64,000 bases of DNA from Marine Group I thaumarchaeote (GCA_013390375.1 JACATA010000004.1:1-64000), one strand, 5' to 3'. Positions 29,331 to 38,551 are shown, numbered from the stretch's first letter. Notes: generated by a model not told the origin, from the sequence alone. Made by a program: numbers and translations.

Positions 29331-31088
29331 ATGGATTTCTCAATAGTTGCTGAAATCTTTGAAAAAATGGAAAATACAACAAAGCGCATTGAACTCACAA
29401 ATATTTTAGTTGAATTATTAAAAAAAACGCCAAAAAAAATAATCCCAAATGCTGTGTACCTTTTACAGGGAATTATTAGACCTAATTTCGAGGGTGTAGA
29501 ATTAGGAATTGCTGAAAAACTTGCAATTCGCGCTATTTCAAAATCTGCTGGTTTACCAATTAAAAAAATTGAAGATGATTATAGAGAGTGTGGTGATCTG
29601 GGTCTAACTGCATCAAACATGCTAAAAATAAAAACCCAAACTACATTTACAGCAGAAAAAATTACTGTAGAAAGAGTTTATGAAACTTTATTCAAGATTG
29701 CAAAGTTGGAGGGTAAAGGCTCGCAAGACTTGAAAATGAAATACATTTCAAGTTTGCTAAATGATGCAACCCCGTTAGAAGCAAAATTTGTGTTAAAAAT
29801 TTTGTTAGGTACATTGCGCTTAGGAATAGCGGAAAATACTGTCATGGATGCACTTGCCATTGCATTTACTGGAAAAAAAGAGAATAGAGAGCAAATAGAA
29901 AATGCATACAATGTTTCAAGTGATTTAGGAAAAGTATCCCTAATAGTTGCGACAGATGGAATTGATGAAATAAAAAAATTTAAAATTTCATTATTTAGCC
30001 CAATACGACCCATGCTAGCAGATCGAGTTCAAAGCGAGAAAGACGTTATTAAAAAAATGCCAGAACAGTTTGCGGCAGAATACAAACTAGATGGAGAGCG
30101 TGTGCAAATCCATAAACAATCTGATAAGATAATTTTATTTTCACGCAGGTTAGAAAATATTACACAGTATTATCCAGATATTGTAGAGAATATTGGAAAA
30201 TCTCTAAATGTAAATGAAGGAATTTTTGAGGCAGAAATAGTTCCTATTAACGAAAACACTGGTGACTTCTTACCATTTCAAGAACTGATGCATAGAAGAA
30301 GAAAATACAAACTGGATGAAGCCGTTTCACAATATCCAATCACAGTTAATTTTTTTGATGTACTGTATTTTGATAATAAAGATTGTTTAAATTTAGAGTA
30401 TTCTGAAAGAAGAAAAATTTTAGAAAAACTAGTTAATGAAGATAACTTTTCAAAACTTGTACCTATGTTGTTGGTTAAAAATGAAAATGAGGTTGGGGAT
30501 TTTCTAGAAAATTCTATTAATGCTGGTTGTGAAGGATTGATGCTAAAAACTCCTAGTGCGCCATATCGTGCTGGAACAAGAGGCAGTAATTGGCTAAAGC
30601 TAAAACGTGAATATAGAAACGAACTAGGTGACAGTTTTGATTTAATTGTTATAGGTGCATACTTTGGAAGGGGTCGAAGAACAGGCCTATATGGCACGTT
30701 ACTATTAGCGACATATAATCCGGAAAAGGATAATTTTCCTAGTATCTGTAAAGTTGGTACAGGTTTTACTGATGAAAGTTTGGATCAATTGTACCAAATT
30801 CTCTCCAACAATGTCACACTCAAAAAAAATTCTAGAATTGTAAGTGAAATGGAAGCGGATGTTTGGTTCGAACCTAAATTAGTTTTAGAAATTGTTGGAT
30901 CAGAAATAACTTTAAGCCCTATTCATAAAACTGGCTTGGATTTAATTAGAAAAAGTAGTGGATTTGCCTTAAGATTTCCAAAATTCACAGGAAAAATTAG
31001 ATATGAAAAAGCAGTTGAGGATGCTTCTACAGTTGAAGAAGTGTTAGCATTGTATAAGAGACAATCTAAAATCAATCAAGAAATATGA
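29331..31088 (+). CDS. lig: ATP-dependent DNA ligase
   Basis: 585 aa, the usual archaeal size. N-terminal DNA-binding domain (1-205); adenylation domain with motif I AEYKLDGERVQIH (nucleophilic Lys), motif III EAEIVPI, motif IV EGLMLK and motif V WLKLKREY; C-terminal OB fold ending LRFPKFTGKIRYEKA. Seals Okazaki nicks together with FEN1 and PCNA. Followed in the same direction by the DUF47 and endA genes. Confidence 0.97.
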   Translation: MDFSIVAEIFEKMENTTKRIELTNILVELLKKTPKKIIPNAVYLLQGIIRPNFEGVELGIAEKLAIRAISKSAGLPIKKIEDDYRECGDLGLTASNMLKIKTQTTFTAEKITVERVYETLFKIAKLEGKGSQDLKMKYISSLLNDATPLEAKFVLKILLGTLRLGIAENTVMDALAIAFTGKKENREQIENAYNVSSDLGKVSLIVATDGIDEIKKFKISLFSPIRPMLADRVQSEKDVIKKMPEQFAAEYKLDGERVQIHKQSDKIILFSRRLENITQYYPDIVENIGKSLNVNEGIFEAEIVPINENTGDFLPFQELMHRRRKYKLDEAVSQYPITVNFFDVLYFDNKDCLNLEYSERRKILEKLVNEDNFSKLVPMLLVKNENEVGDFLENSINAGCEGLMLKTPSAPYRAGTRGSNWLKLKREYRNELGDSFDLIVIGAYFGRGRRTGLYGTLLLATYNPEKDNFPSICKVGTGFTDESLDQLYQILSNNVTLKKNSRIVSEMEADVWFEPKLVLEIVGSEITLSPIHKTGLDLIRKSSGFALRFPKFTGKIRYEKAVEDASTVEEVLALYKRQSKINQEI

Positions 31089-31149
31089 ACATTCGCCCTA
31101 GAAAAGCATGATATAAATTAGAAAGCGGTAATTTAGTTAATTATTCATC

Positions 31150-31803
31150 ATGTATAGCGGGGAATTAGAAGTTCAAGCAAAAAGGAAAGCTTTGGCTGTT
31201 TTACAAGATGAGATAAACAGAATTCTTAATGCAGGTAGAGTACTTTCAACACTGCCAAAAATGTTGGTAAAAAAAGATAAAGCAGGGATAAAAATTGCCC
31301 TTGAACAAATTTCAAGTATTGAAGATGAAGTAGAAAATCTTAGACGCAAAATTACAAGGGATGTAGCGGATGTTGGTGGTTTGATTTTGAACAGGGATAA
31401 TATTCTAAACACTGCTTATACAATGGATGAAATTAGTGGTTATATAACTGGAATTTCCTTCAAACTTTCAAACATCAAAGTTTCAACAATGAAAACTTCA
31501 AACCTAGATAAAGACTTGACTGAACTTATTGAACTTGTGGTTGATGAAATATACAAATTAAATGAAATTATCAGAAGCTTAAACGTTGATTCTTCTAAAT
31601 CTATTGAACTTGCTCAAGAAACACAAAAAATTGAGCGTGATATTGATACCAAATACCGTATTATGGAAATTAAAGCTCTAAATGAAATTCATGACACCAA
31701 AGAATTACTGTTAATGAAAGATGTCATTGAATTGATAGAAGAAATGGCTGATAAATGCCAGGAAGTTTCCGACTCGTTCATTTTATTGGCACTAAGTCTT
31801 TGA
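31150..31803 (+). CDS. PhoU-like DUF47 family protein
   Basis: 217 aa, almost entirely helical, with the DUF47 pattern of repeated Glu/Asp-rich helices (VENLRRKITRDVADVGG, IYKLNEIIRSL, ALNEIHDTKELLLMKDVIE, and a closing IEEMADKCQEVSDSF). DUF47 proteins resemble PhoU and often accompany Pit-type phosphate transporters as regulators. No transporter gene is adjacent here; the next gene, endA, begins 1 nt after its stop, so the pair is cotranscribed. Confidence 0.85.
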   Translation: MYSGELEVQAKRKALAVLQDEINRILNAGRVLSTLPKMLVKKDKAGIKIALEQISSIEDEVENLRRKITRDVADVGGLILNRDNILNTAYTMDEISGYITGISFKLSNIKVSTMKTSNLDKDLTELIELVVDEIYKLNEIIRSLNVDSSKSIELAQETQKIERDIDTKYRIMEIKALNEIHDTKELLLMKDVIELIEEMADKCQEVSDSFILLALSL

Positions 31804-31804
31804 C

Positions 31805-32341
31805 TTGAAAGGCGAACTATTAGAAAACAGAATTGTTGTTTGGAATATACAAGAATCTAGAAATTTATTTGCCAATGGTTATTTTGGAAAACCGATAGGG
31901 ATTCCAAAGCCAAATGTAAATGACATCAACGTTCCACTAATTTTAGATCTTATTGAGGGATGCTACCTTCAAGAAATTTCAAAAATTAAGATCACCAAAA
32001 ATGGAAAGAAAGTTTCTTTAGACACTTTAATTAAAATTTGCAGAAAGGAATATCATAATTTCGACAAGAAATTTCAAGTGTACAAAGATTTTCGAGAAAA
32101 GGGATATGTTATTAATCCTGGAATAAAATTTGGTTGTGACTTTGCAGTATACCAAAAAGGACCAGGCATTGATCATGCACCATATTTAGTACAGGTTTAC
32201 AACAAAAATGATGACATTTCTTCTACTGCCGTAGTGTTAGCAGGCAGACTAGCTAGCAGTGTTAAGAAGCAATTCATTCTAGCCATACCACGTGATAAAG
32301 ATAAAATTGATTATTTAGCACTTGACTGGTGGAGAGCTTAG
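31805..32341 (+). CDS. endA: tRNA-splicing endonuclease, catalytic subunit
   Basis: 178 aa with TTG start, the length of single-repeat archaeal EndA. The catalytic triad is visible in the C-terminal half: Tyr in GCDFAVYQKG, His in GIDHAPYLVQV and Lys in SVKKQFILA. It cuts bulge-helix-bulge (BHB) RNA at tRNA introns and rRNA processing stems. Thaumarchaeal enzymes are thought to pair this subunit with a structural partner, giving relaxed substrate choice; the partner is not in the window. Likely substrates here are tRNA-Ser(CGA), the rRNA stems and, by inference, the carB insertion at 54735. Confidence 0.95.
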   Translation: MKGELLENRIVVWNIQESRNLFANGYFGKPIGIPKPNVNDINVPLILDLIEGCYLQEISKIKITKNGKKVSLDTLIKICRKEYHNFDKKFQVYKDFREKGYVINPGIKFGCDFAVYQKGPGIDHAPYLVQVYNKNDDISSTAVVLAGRLASSVKKQFILAIPRDKDKIDYLALDWWRA

Positions 32342-32715
32342 TGAATCTTCTTTATGTAACCTGCAATCTTGTTGTAAATCTCAAATAATTCCTTTGAAAT
32401 ACCGAAATCGTAACTGCTTTTCCATTTTCCGTAAATCCGTATACCATTATCTGTAGGATCAACAAAAATTGTTGCGTCATTGATTGATTGCTTTGTGATC
32501 ATTTCATTTAATGATGAATCAGTGTTTAGCTCTTCAGCTAGTTTTCCACCTTCCCATGTTACACCAATTAGTTTTTTTGAACCAAAATGACCTGTAGTTT
32601 TCAGTCTAGTTCTAGCAGTGAACTGAATTACCTTATCTCCAGGATCCTGTTGTACAATAAAGTGTGCTTGAAATCTATCCTGAGCGCCCCATGGAAGTGG
32701 ATTTGGATCTTGCAT
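32338..32715 (-). CDS. Hypothetical protein, 125 aa
   Basis: Not recognised. Soluble, mixed alpha/beta, starting QDPNPLPWGAQDRFQAHFIVQQDPGD. The pattern VTWEGGKLAEEL, FVDPTDNGIRIYGKW suggests a small beta-rich domain. Convergent overlap of 4 nt with endA. Starts 1 nt after the stop of the next gene upstream (32717), so the two form an operon. Confidence 0.7.
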   Translation of the reverse strand: MQDPNPLPWGAQDRFQAHFIVQQDPGDKVIQFTARTRLKTTGHFGSKKLIGVTWEGGKLAEELNTDSSLNEMITKQSINDATIFVDPTDNGIRIYGKWKSSYDFGISKELFEIYNKIAGYIKKIH

Positions 32716-32716
32716 T

Positions 32717-32953
32717 TTATCCCTTCTGTATTATTTGCACTGCATCAATGTTTGTGCCAGAAATTTTCAACGAGCCCTTATTGGTAACCATTCTAGTAGT
32801 TTGTGAGAAACACCTGCTGTAGTAATCTCCCTTCTCAACTTCCCCTTCACCTATCTCATTAGGTGTCGCACTAACACCAATCTCATTTAAAATATCAGAA
32901 AATTTTTCAGGCCAATTTTTTATTACAATAGTTTCAGGTTCAGAATCTTCCAT
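32717..32953 (-). CDS. Hypothetical protein, 78 aa
   Basis: Not recognised. Acidic, soluble, with NWPEKFSDILNEIGVSATP and a central YYSRCFSQTTRMVTNKG. Cotranscribed with the 32338 gene by spacing. No motif supports a function. Confidence 0.65.
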   Translation of the reverse strand: MEDSEPETIVIKNWPEKFSDILNEIGVSATPNEIGEGEVEKGDYYSRCFSQTTRMVTNKGSLKISGTNIDAVQIIQKG

Positions 32954-33050
32954 GCCGTACTTGATTTTAGCACATAATTTAACATTTCTTGTTGCCTTGG
33001 ATTAGAAATTAGCAACCAAATAAATACATGAAAAACTAATTTTTGATCTC

Positions 33051-34685
33051 ATGCTAAAGTTCCAAAATAAAACTATACTAGTCACTGGAAGTGGCACTGG
33101 AATTGGACAAGCCATTACAAAGAAATTTGTGGAAAATGGTGCAAGTGCCATAATACTAGGAAGAAGAAAGGAACCGTTAGAGGAAACTGCAGAAATGCTA
33201 GAGGAAATTATCAAAGACAAACAAAGTAACGCTACCGTCAAAATTTTTGCTGGGGTAGACGTTAGCGACGAAAAAGCTGTTACTGGTATGTTTGATGCAT
33301 TAAAAAGTGAAAATGTAAATCTGGATGTTGTTGTAAACAATGCTGGAGTGTCAGGTCCTGTAACATGTTTTGTGCATGCGCCGCTGGATGATTTTAGAAG
33401 CACAGTAGATATTCATCTGACTGGAACTTTTTGGACTTCAGTTCAGGCACTAAAAGTTATGAAAAAAGGAGCAAAAATTATTACAATTTCAACATTTTTT
33501 GCGGAAGAAAGACCGTTGGAACAAAGACCATACAGATTCCGAAGTCCGTATACCGCATCTCAGGGAGCAAAAAACAGGCTTGTAGAGGCAATGTCATGGG
33601 AGCTTCTAGAAAAGGGAGTAATGTCGATTGGAACTAACCCTGGTCCAGTCCATTCGGATAGAATTTACAAGACAGTTTATCCAAAGGCTGCATCAGAATT
33701 TCTACGTGTAAGTGGTTTTGAAGACCTATCACCAAGTGAAGTTGAAGCCGCAAATAATGAAATTGTTGGATTGCTAGGAGAAGATGATGAAACTATAAAG
33801 GCTGGAATAAAATCAGCTGCAGAAAAGTTAGGCAAGGAGGAAACTACACTTACCAATTTACTAGATAAAGTCAAAACCATTGCAGAAAAAATTCAAAAGA
33901 ATACATCAACGATGATTCCAGATCAGCAATTTTTATCTCAAGAACAGGTTGCCACAACAGTTCTAACTCTTGCAGATGACGAACAGGCAAAAATTCTCAA
34001 TGGAAAAATAATTCCTGGTGACAGAGTCTTCTATCCTGTCAAGCCACACATTAGATCATCTGTTCCTAAAGCTGAGAAAAATAACTTGAATGGAAAACGA
34101 GTTCTCTTTGGTGGTATGTCACCAAGCGAACAAAGTGTAAGTTCATGGTATTCCAGTATTACATCAATGATAGAAGAGAAAGGTGGGCAGTTAGAGACTT
34201 CTAATGATTTTGATTTAGCTATTCATATCACTGGTAATCTTCCAGATTTTTCCAAATTAACTGAATTATCCAGAGATGAATGGGATAAACTAGTTGACCA
34301 ATTCATTAACACGCCTGCCAAATGGACACAACATGCCTTGAATGATTTCGTCCCCGGCGGTTCAGATGACCCAAGAAAATTCAAAGACGCAAAGGGAAGA
34401 ATTGTTATTATTGGTCCCGCCCTTCCCGCTGGCAAAAAAATTAGCGGGCATGAAAGGGCAAAGGTTGAAGTTTTCAGAGGTCTCCTTAGACCATTTGTGA
34501 CTACTGTCAATCAGGAATTGAGTGATGTACTGAAATCAAATGTCAGGGTCTTCTTAATTTTGCCTGGAACTGTTGATGGGAAGGAACCCAATGATGAGAA
34601 TATTGTAAATACTATTAACTACTTGGTGTCAGACGAAGCAGCATCAAGTTCGGAAGTAATTTTCTGCCCAGACGAGACAAGATAG
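33051..34685 (+). CDS. Tandem short-chain dehydrogenase protein resembling one half of Chloroflexus malonyl-CoA reductase
   Basis: 544 aa, twice the SDR length. The first SDR unit has TGSGTGIGQ (NAD(P) loop), NNAGVSG and ISTFFAE, but the catalytic Y-x3-K reads YTASQ, with Gln in place of Lys. It is followed by NPGPVHSDRIYKTVY, closely like the PGP-x-x-SDRI segment of Chloroflexus MCR. Next comes a ~70-residue helical insert, then a second, degenerate SDR fold (FGGMSPSEQ, IVIIGPALP, FLILPGTVDG). Size, order and insert match an MCR half. Inference: it could act in malonyl-CoA or malonate semialdehyde reduction, since an MCR for Thaumarchaeota was not identified to my knowledge. Equally it may have lost SDR chemistry. 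Confidence 0.8.
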   Translation: MLKFQNKTILVTGSGTGIGQAITKKFVENGASAIILGRRKEPLEETAEMLEEIIKDKQSNATVKIFAGVDVSDEKAVTGMFDALKSENVNLDVVVNNAGVSGPVTCFVHAPLDDFRSTVDIHLTGTFWTSVQALKVMKKGAKIITISTFFAEERPLEQRPYRFRSPYTASQGAKNRLVEAMSWELLEKGVMSIGTNPGPVHSDRIYKTVYPKAASEFLRVSGFEDLSPSEVEAANNEIVGLLGEDDETIKAGIKSAAEKLGKEETTLTNLLDKVKTIAEKIQKNTSTMIPDQQFLSQEQVATTVLTLADDEQAKILNGKIIPGDRVFYPVKPHIRSSVPKAEKNNLNGKRVLFGGMSPSEQSVSSWYSSITSMIEEKGGQLETSNDFDLAIHITGNLPDFSKLTELSRDEWDKLVDQFINTPAKWTQHALNDFVPGGSDDPRKFKDAKGRIVIIGPALPAGKKISGHERAKVEVFRGLLRPFVTTVNQELSDVLKSNVRVFLILPGTVDGKEPNDENIVNTINYLVSDEAASSSEVIFCPDETR

Positions 34686-34687
34686 TA

Positions 34688-35443
34688 TTAGAAAATACCA
34701 GTAGAATCTATAATCAGCTTAATTGCTGCTGCGATAAGCACAATGATTACTATAATCTTCAATTTGTTTTCCTTTATCTCAAGTGACAATCTGGCACCTA
34801 GAATTCCTCCAGCAAATGCGCCGATCGACAACAACAATGCCTGATAATAGTCAGGATGACCCAGCATGGAATGAACAATCAATCCAGAAAAAGATGCGAA
34901 CATCAGGATGAACTGCGAAGTAGGTGCTGCGCGCTTCATTGAGATACCAAGTGCGACGACCATCAATGGTACGAAGATTAGGCCACCTCCAATACCAAAT
35001 AGACTTGATATTATTCCCGCAAAGAAACTAGCACCCGCTGAGAAAACAAGCAAAAGACGAGATACGTCTATGGGTTTTTCCTCAATTTTTCTTTTGAGAA
35101 ATATGTATGACGCTGAAGAAATAAGAATCAGTGCAAACAAAATTTTGAAAATGTCTGGAGATATCTCAGAAGATACGAATGCCCCAAGTATTGTGCCAGG
35201 AACAGCCATTAAGCCAAGCTTCCAACCAAGTGAAAGTTCTATCCGTTTTTGTCTAGCGTACATAGTTGTTGACGCGACAGAATTACTAAACACAGCAAAT
35301 AGGCTGTTGCTTACAGCTAGTGTAGGAGAAAATCCCATGAATGTCAATACTGGGACAATAATTATCCCGCCACCCAGACCTATTATTGATCCTAATATTC
35401 CCGCAATAAACCCAAGCGGAATTAACCAAAGTTCTTCTAGCAT
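34688..35443 (-). CDS. TauE/SafE-family membrane permease
   Basis: 251 aa with about eight membrane helices. The duplicated signature GLGGGIIIVPVL (helix 1) and FGIGGGLIFVPLMVV (helix 5) identifies the family of sulfite/sulfonate/organic-anion exporters. It starts 1 nt after the DUF192 stop codon upstream, so the pair is cotranscribed. The substrate is unknown. Antisense frames of up to 203 codons here are shadows. Confidence 0.92.
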   Translation of the reverse strand: MLEELWLIPLGFIAGILGSIIGLGGGIIIVPVLTFMGFSPTLAVSNSLFAVFSNSVASTTMYARQKRIELSLGWKLGLMAVPGTILGAFVSSEISPDIFKILFALILISSASYIFLKRKIEEKPIDVSRLLLVFSAGASFFAGIISSLFGIGGGLIFVPLMVVALGISMKRAAPTSQFILMFASFSGLIVHSMLGHPDYYQALLLSIGAFAGGILGARLSLEIKENKLKIIVIIVLIAAAIKLIIDSTGIF

Positions 35444-35444
35444 G

Positions 35445-35939
35445 TTATATCGATATTATTTCCATTTTGGAGTTTTCCGTTATATTGAATTTGTCAACAA
35501 ACCCGGCAGTGACTTCTAACACGTATTTAGCATTATCACCTGAAACGCCGTTTTCTCTGCATGCTACAACTTCAACAGTTGTTATACACTGTGGAATATT
35601 TTTCTCAATTGCAACAACATTCGCATTTTCATCAAACCAAATTACATCTAAATTGAACTGCATGTTCAACATCCACATAGGGCGTGTTTCAGATCCTTCA
35701 AAAACAAACAGCATTCCCTCATTATATGGAAGTTCATCTTGGAACATCAATCCTCTTACTCTTAATGAATCAGTATCTGCAATTTGTACCTCCAAGATTT
35801 TATCATCAACTTTGATTGTGCCACGTGGAAATTCAACATACTCAAGCTTAACATCAGTTGGAATTGTAAGCATCCCAGCTATGCCAATAATAACTGCAGC
35901 CACCACAAGAGGAATTAAAACTCCGGCTCTTGTTGGCAT
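35445..35939 (-). CDS. Membrane-anchored DUF192 protein
   Basis: 164 aa. A single N-terminal signal-anchor helix (about 8-27), then a DUF192 domain: FPRGTIKV, EVQIADTDSLRVRGLMF, MLFVFEGSETRPMWMLNMQFNLDVIWFD and the closing YVLEVTAGF. DUF192 proteins are extracytoplasmic, small beta folds of unknown function. Cotranscribed with the TauE-type permease, 1 nt apart. Confidence 0.9.
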   Translation of the reverse strand: MPTRAGVLIPLVVAAVIIGIAGMLTIPTDVKLEYVEFPRGTIKVDDKILEVQIADTDSLRVRGLMFQDELPYNEGMLFVFEGSETRPMWMLNMQFNLDVIWFDENANVVAIEKNIPQCITTVEVVACRENGVSGDNAKYVLEVTAGFVDKFNITENSKMEIISI

Positions 35940-35981
35940 AAATTAAGATGATAATAATGCGCTTAAAAACTAAAAGAAATG

Positions 35982-36386
35982 TCACATCATAGAGTTTTTG
36001 AAATCACGAATGGTAGAAAAAGTATCTTTGGTATGGTCACCAACATCTGATATCTTTGCACCGTTGTAAACTTTCTCAAGATATTTACCAGCTAATATCA
36101 TTGGCCCCCCAACAGCACATGTAATACCAGTTGGTTCAGGAATCCAAAACATGATGAATCCAATTTTTTGAATCTTTTTACCTGGAGCAGATGCCTTGGT
36201 TAAGGCTCTCAAAGAACGTGTCGTGTTTTCATCATTTAATTTTACAATACCCGAATACAATTCACTGCGCCTCTTGGCTGATTCCTTCATTATTTTCAAT
36301 TTCTCGATATGCTTTTGTAAAGGATCCTTCATATCTGATAATAAAACAAAATTAGATAAATACGGATGTAAAGTTCTGTCAATCAT
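35982..36386 (-). CDS. Hypothetical protein, 134 aa
   Basis: Not recognised. ATG 36386, with a second ATG at 36332 (MKDPLQKHIEKL) as a likely alternative start, giving 116 aa. The N-terminal half is helical and basic, and the middle has a hydrophobic stretch IGFIMFWIPEPTGITCAVGGPMI that could be one membrane segment or hairpin. Codirectional with the DUF192 gene. Confidence 0.65.
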   Translation of the reverse strand: MIDRTLHPYLSNFVLLSDMKDPLQKHIEKLKIMKESAKRRSELYSGIVKLNDENTTRSLRALTKASAPGKKIQKIGFIMFWIPEPTGITCAVGGPMILAGKYLEKVYNGAKISDVGDHTKDTFSTIRDFKNSMM

Positions 36387-36479
36387 AGGTCAAAAAACTA
36401 TTACACACATGACTGTATATAGAATTTCATTAATTAACGAAAGACACTGAATTATACTAGAATAATTTAGTTATTAGGG

Positions 36480-36941
36480 TTGAAAAAAATTAGTAAAAGA
36501 TTAGAATCTATCAAGGCTGCACATATAACTAAAAAAGTATCAAGTACAACAAGAGAGGAAGATTATCTGGAAGTAATTGCAGAATTAGTAGAATTAAAAG
36601 GATATGCAACTGCGTTAGATATTTCCAGATTTATGAATGTAAGTCCACCAAGTGTTACCAAGATGCTTCAAAAACTGGATGAAAAAAAATATCTTGAATA
36701 TGAAAAATATCACGGTATTAATTTAACTGACATGGGCAAACAGGTTGCTGATACAATTCGCCGGAAACACAGTACGTTATTAGAATTTTTTGAGATTTTG
36801 AATATTGGTAAAGAAATTGCTAATCAAGATACTGAAGGGTTAGAACATCATTTAAATCCCAAAACAATTAGGCAGTTAAGAAAATACATCACATTTTTGA
36901 AATCAAACCCAAAAACCATAAAACAGTTTCATGAATTTTAG
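36480..36941 (+). CDS. DtxR/MntR-family metal-dependent transcription regulator
   Basis: 153 aa with TTG start. The winged helix lies at ~25-88 (EEDYLEVIAELVELKGYATALDISRFMNVSPPSVTKML) and then a dimerisation/metal region with DMGKQVADTIRRKHSTLLEFFE and EGLEHHLNP, the typical Glu/His ligands. It lacks the C-terminal SH3-like domain of long DtxR proteins. Likely represses metal uptake genes when Fe or Mn is bound. The regulated genes are unknown; immediate neighbours are hypothetical. Confidence 0.9.
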   Translation: MKKISKRLESIKAAHITKKVSSTTREEDYLEVIAELVELKGYATALDISRFMNVSPPSVTKMLQKLDEKKYLEYEKYHGINLTDMGKQVADTIRRKHSTLLEFFEILNIGKEIANQDTEGLEHHLNPKTIRQLRKYITFLKSNPKTIKQFHEF

Positions 36942-37019
36942 ATGATTAATAGTTTTGAGTTCCATTATACTAAGGATCAATAGTGAATTTTAATTAAACA
37001 GAGAAAATAGAGTGATTTA

Positions 37020-37694
37020 TTGACGTTTCTAACCGATCTCGATGATTTGATCAGATATCGCCATGGAGATGTAAAAAAACTAAGAGAGATTAGAGACACA
37101 GTTAGACATGATAATTTCATTACTACTGATAACAAAAATTATGTTGAATCATTAATTACTATGTACCTAAAAAACAAACCATTTGCCAAACCATTACCTC
37201 GCCAGCAATCAGATACCAAAATTGAATTACAGCCAAAACCTGCTACCAGTAGTTCAGATTCAAAAAGTAATGTCGCATTTAGCTTTTTATCTAATAAAAA
37301 ATTAGGTGTTCTTGCTGGTGTAGCTGCGGCAATTGCTATTATTGTAATTGTAGGATTTACAGCAATTAACCAAACAGGTACAACTGATTCCGCTGTAAGT
37401 GTAACAATAACTGAACCATTATTGGTAAATGTTGATCAAGCTACCTACCAAAGGGCTGATATAATTTCTATCTCAGGTAATTCCAAGTCTGCGAGTACTC
37501 AATCAGTTGAATTATCAATAGAAAACACTGATGGTGTAAAAATATGGAAAGAAAATATCAATCCCAAAAAAGATGGTCAATTTTCAACACTCGTTATAGC
37601 TGGTGGTGGTGGATGGGAAAATGACGGTGTATACATATTAAAAGTAACGCATAGTGATTTAGCAAGCGAAATTAAGTTTAAATTTTTTACATAA
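37020..37694 (+). CDS. Membrane protein with extracytoplasmic beta domain
   Basis: 224 aa, TTG start. The N-terminal ~60 residues are cytoplasmic and helical, including DDLIRYRHGDVKKLREIRD. A polar linker precedes one membrane helix at ~97-118 (GVLAGVAAAIAIIVIVGF), after which ~100 residues form a beta domain (VDQATYQRADIISISGNS, GVYILKVTHSD). That domain has the same Y-x-x-A-D-x-I-x-I-x-G pattern as the 107-955 J-protein, suggesting a shared outer domain. Role in surface or secretion processes is an inference. Confidence 0.75.
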   Translation: MTFLTDLDDLIRYRHGDVKKLREIRDTVRHDNFITTDNKNYVESLITMYLKNKPFAKPLPRQQSDTKIELQPKPATSSSDSKSNVAFSFLSNKKLGVLAGVAAAIAIIVIVGFTAINQTGTTDSAVSVTITEPLLVNVDQATYQRADIISISGNSKSASTQSVELSIENTDGVKIWKENINPKKDGQFSTLVIAGGGGWENDGVYILKVTHSDLASEIKFKFFT

Positions 37695-37697
37695 AAA

Positions 37698-37928
37698 CTA
37701 GTTTACAAGATCTTCATCATTCCATTTTAATCTGTATTTTCCAACAGAACGCATGTATTCTAACTTACCACCCTTTTTGAATACTAGTTTATGCTCTGTA
37801 TGTGAGGTATCACGAATATCCAGTACTACATTATCAACCGTTGTCTCAAAAATGGTTGGATTATTAGATATCAATTTCCAGGACTCTGGTAAAAAATCTA
37901 GATAATGAACTGTGTAAACAAGTCCCAT
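37698..37928 (-). CDS. Hypothetical protein, 76 aa
   Basis: Not recognised. Begins GLVYTVHYLDFLPESWKLISNNPTI-type sequence, with many beta-favouring residues and a closing KYRLKWNDEDLVN. Soluble, no motif. Divergent from the UDG gene. Confidence 0.65.
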   Translation of the reverse strand: MGLVYTVHYLDFLPESWKLISNNPTIFETTVDNVVLDIRDTSHTEHKLVFKKGGKLEYMRSVGKYRLKWNDEDLVN

Positions 37929-37974
37929 AATGTATGAATTAAGTTATTAAGAATATGAACTTACATTACAATTT

Positions 37975-38550
37975 ATGAAAGAAACTTTACTGCTTGAAAT
38001 AATTCAAGAAAAAGTCAAAACTTGCGAAAAGTGTGATTTGTGCATTACTAGAAAAAATGCTGTTCCTGGAAAAGGAAATCAAAATGCAGATATTGTTTTT
38101 ATTGGTGAAGCACCTGGAAAAAATGAAGATCTTCATGGCGAACCGTTTATTGGTACTGCAGGAAAAAAGCTTGATGATGCACTGGAAAATGTTGGGTTGA
38201 CAAGAAACAGTGTATATATCACAAATATTGTAAAATGCAGGCCACCTAAAAACAGAATTCCAAATGATGTTGAAAAAATAATGTGTAGTAATTATCTAGA
38301 GGGTGAGCTTGCGATTATTAATCCAAAAATAATTTGCCTGCTGGGAAGTACATCATATTACTCAATTTTAGGCGGTAAGGAAATTTCAAAGAATCATGGA
38401 AAATTTGTTTCCAAAGATAATCGCATGTATTTTGTAACCTTTCATCCTGCAGCAGCAATTTATAATCAAAAACTTGGAAAAGTTTTCAAAAACGATATTA
38501 GAAAACTAATGAAAGAGTTACAAAAACTAAAAACAAAATCTGCAGATTGA
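37975..38550 (+). CDS. Type 4 uracil-DNA glycosylase
   Basis: 191 aa. Motif 1 GEAPGKNEDLHGEPFIGTAG and motif 2 FHPAAA place it in family 4. Cys residues for the iron-sulfur cluster occur in CEKCDLC and KCRPPKN, with another in IMCSNY. Removes uracil from deaminated DNA. The 3-methyladenine glycosylase gene starts 1 nt after its stop, giving a base-excision repair pair. Confidence 0.95.
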   Translation: MKETLLLEIIQEKVKTCEKCDLCITRKNAVPGKGNQNADIVFIGEAPGKNEDLHGEPFIGTAGKKLDDALENVGLTRNSVYITNIVKCRPPKNRIPNDVEKIMCSNYLEGELAIINPKIICLLGSTSYYSILGGKEISKNHGKFVSKDNRMYFVTFHPAAAIYNQKLGKVFKNDIRKLMKELQKLKTKSAD

Positions 38551-38551
38551 A

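Noticed and set aside
34908-35946. Long + strand frames (203 and 159 codons) opposite the TauE and DUF192 genes
   Set aside because: The minus-strand products have clear family motifs and membrane helices; the antisense frames have none and share the codon-phase bias of shadows.
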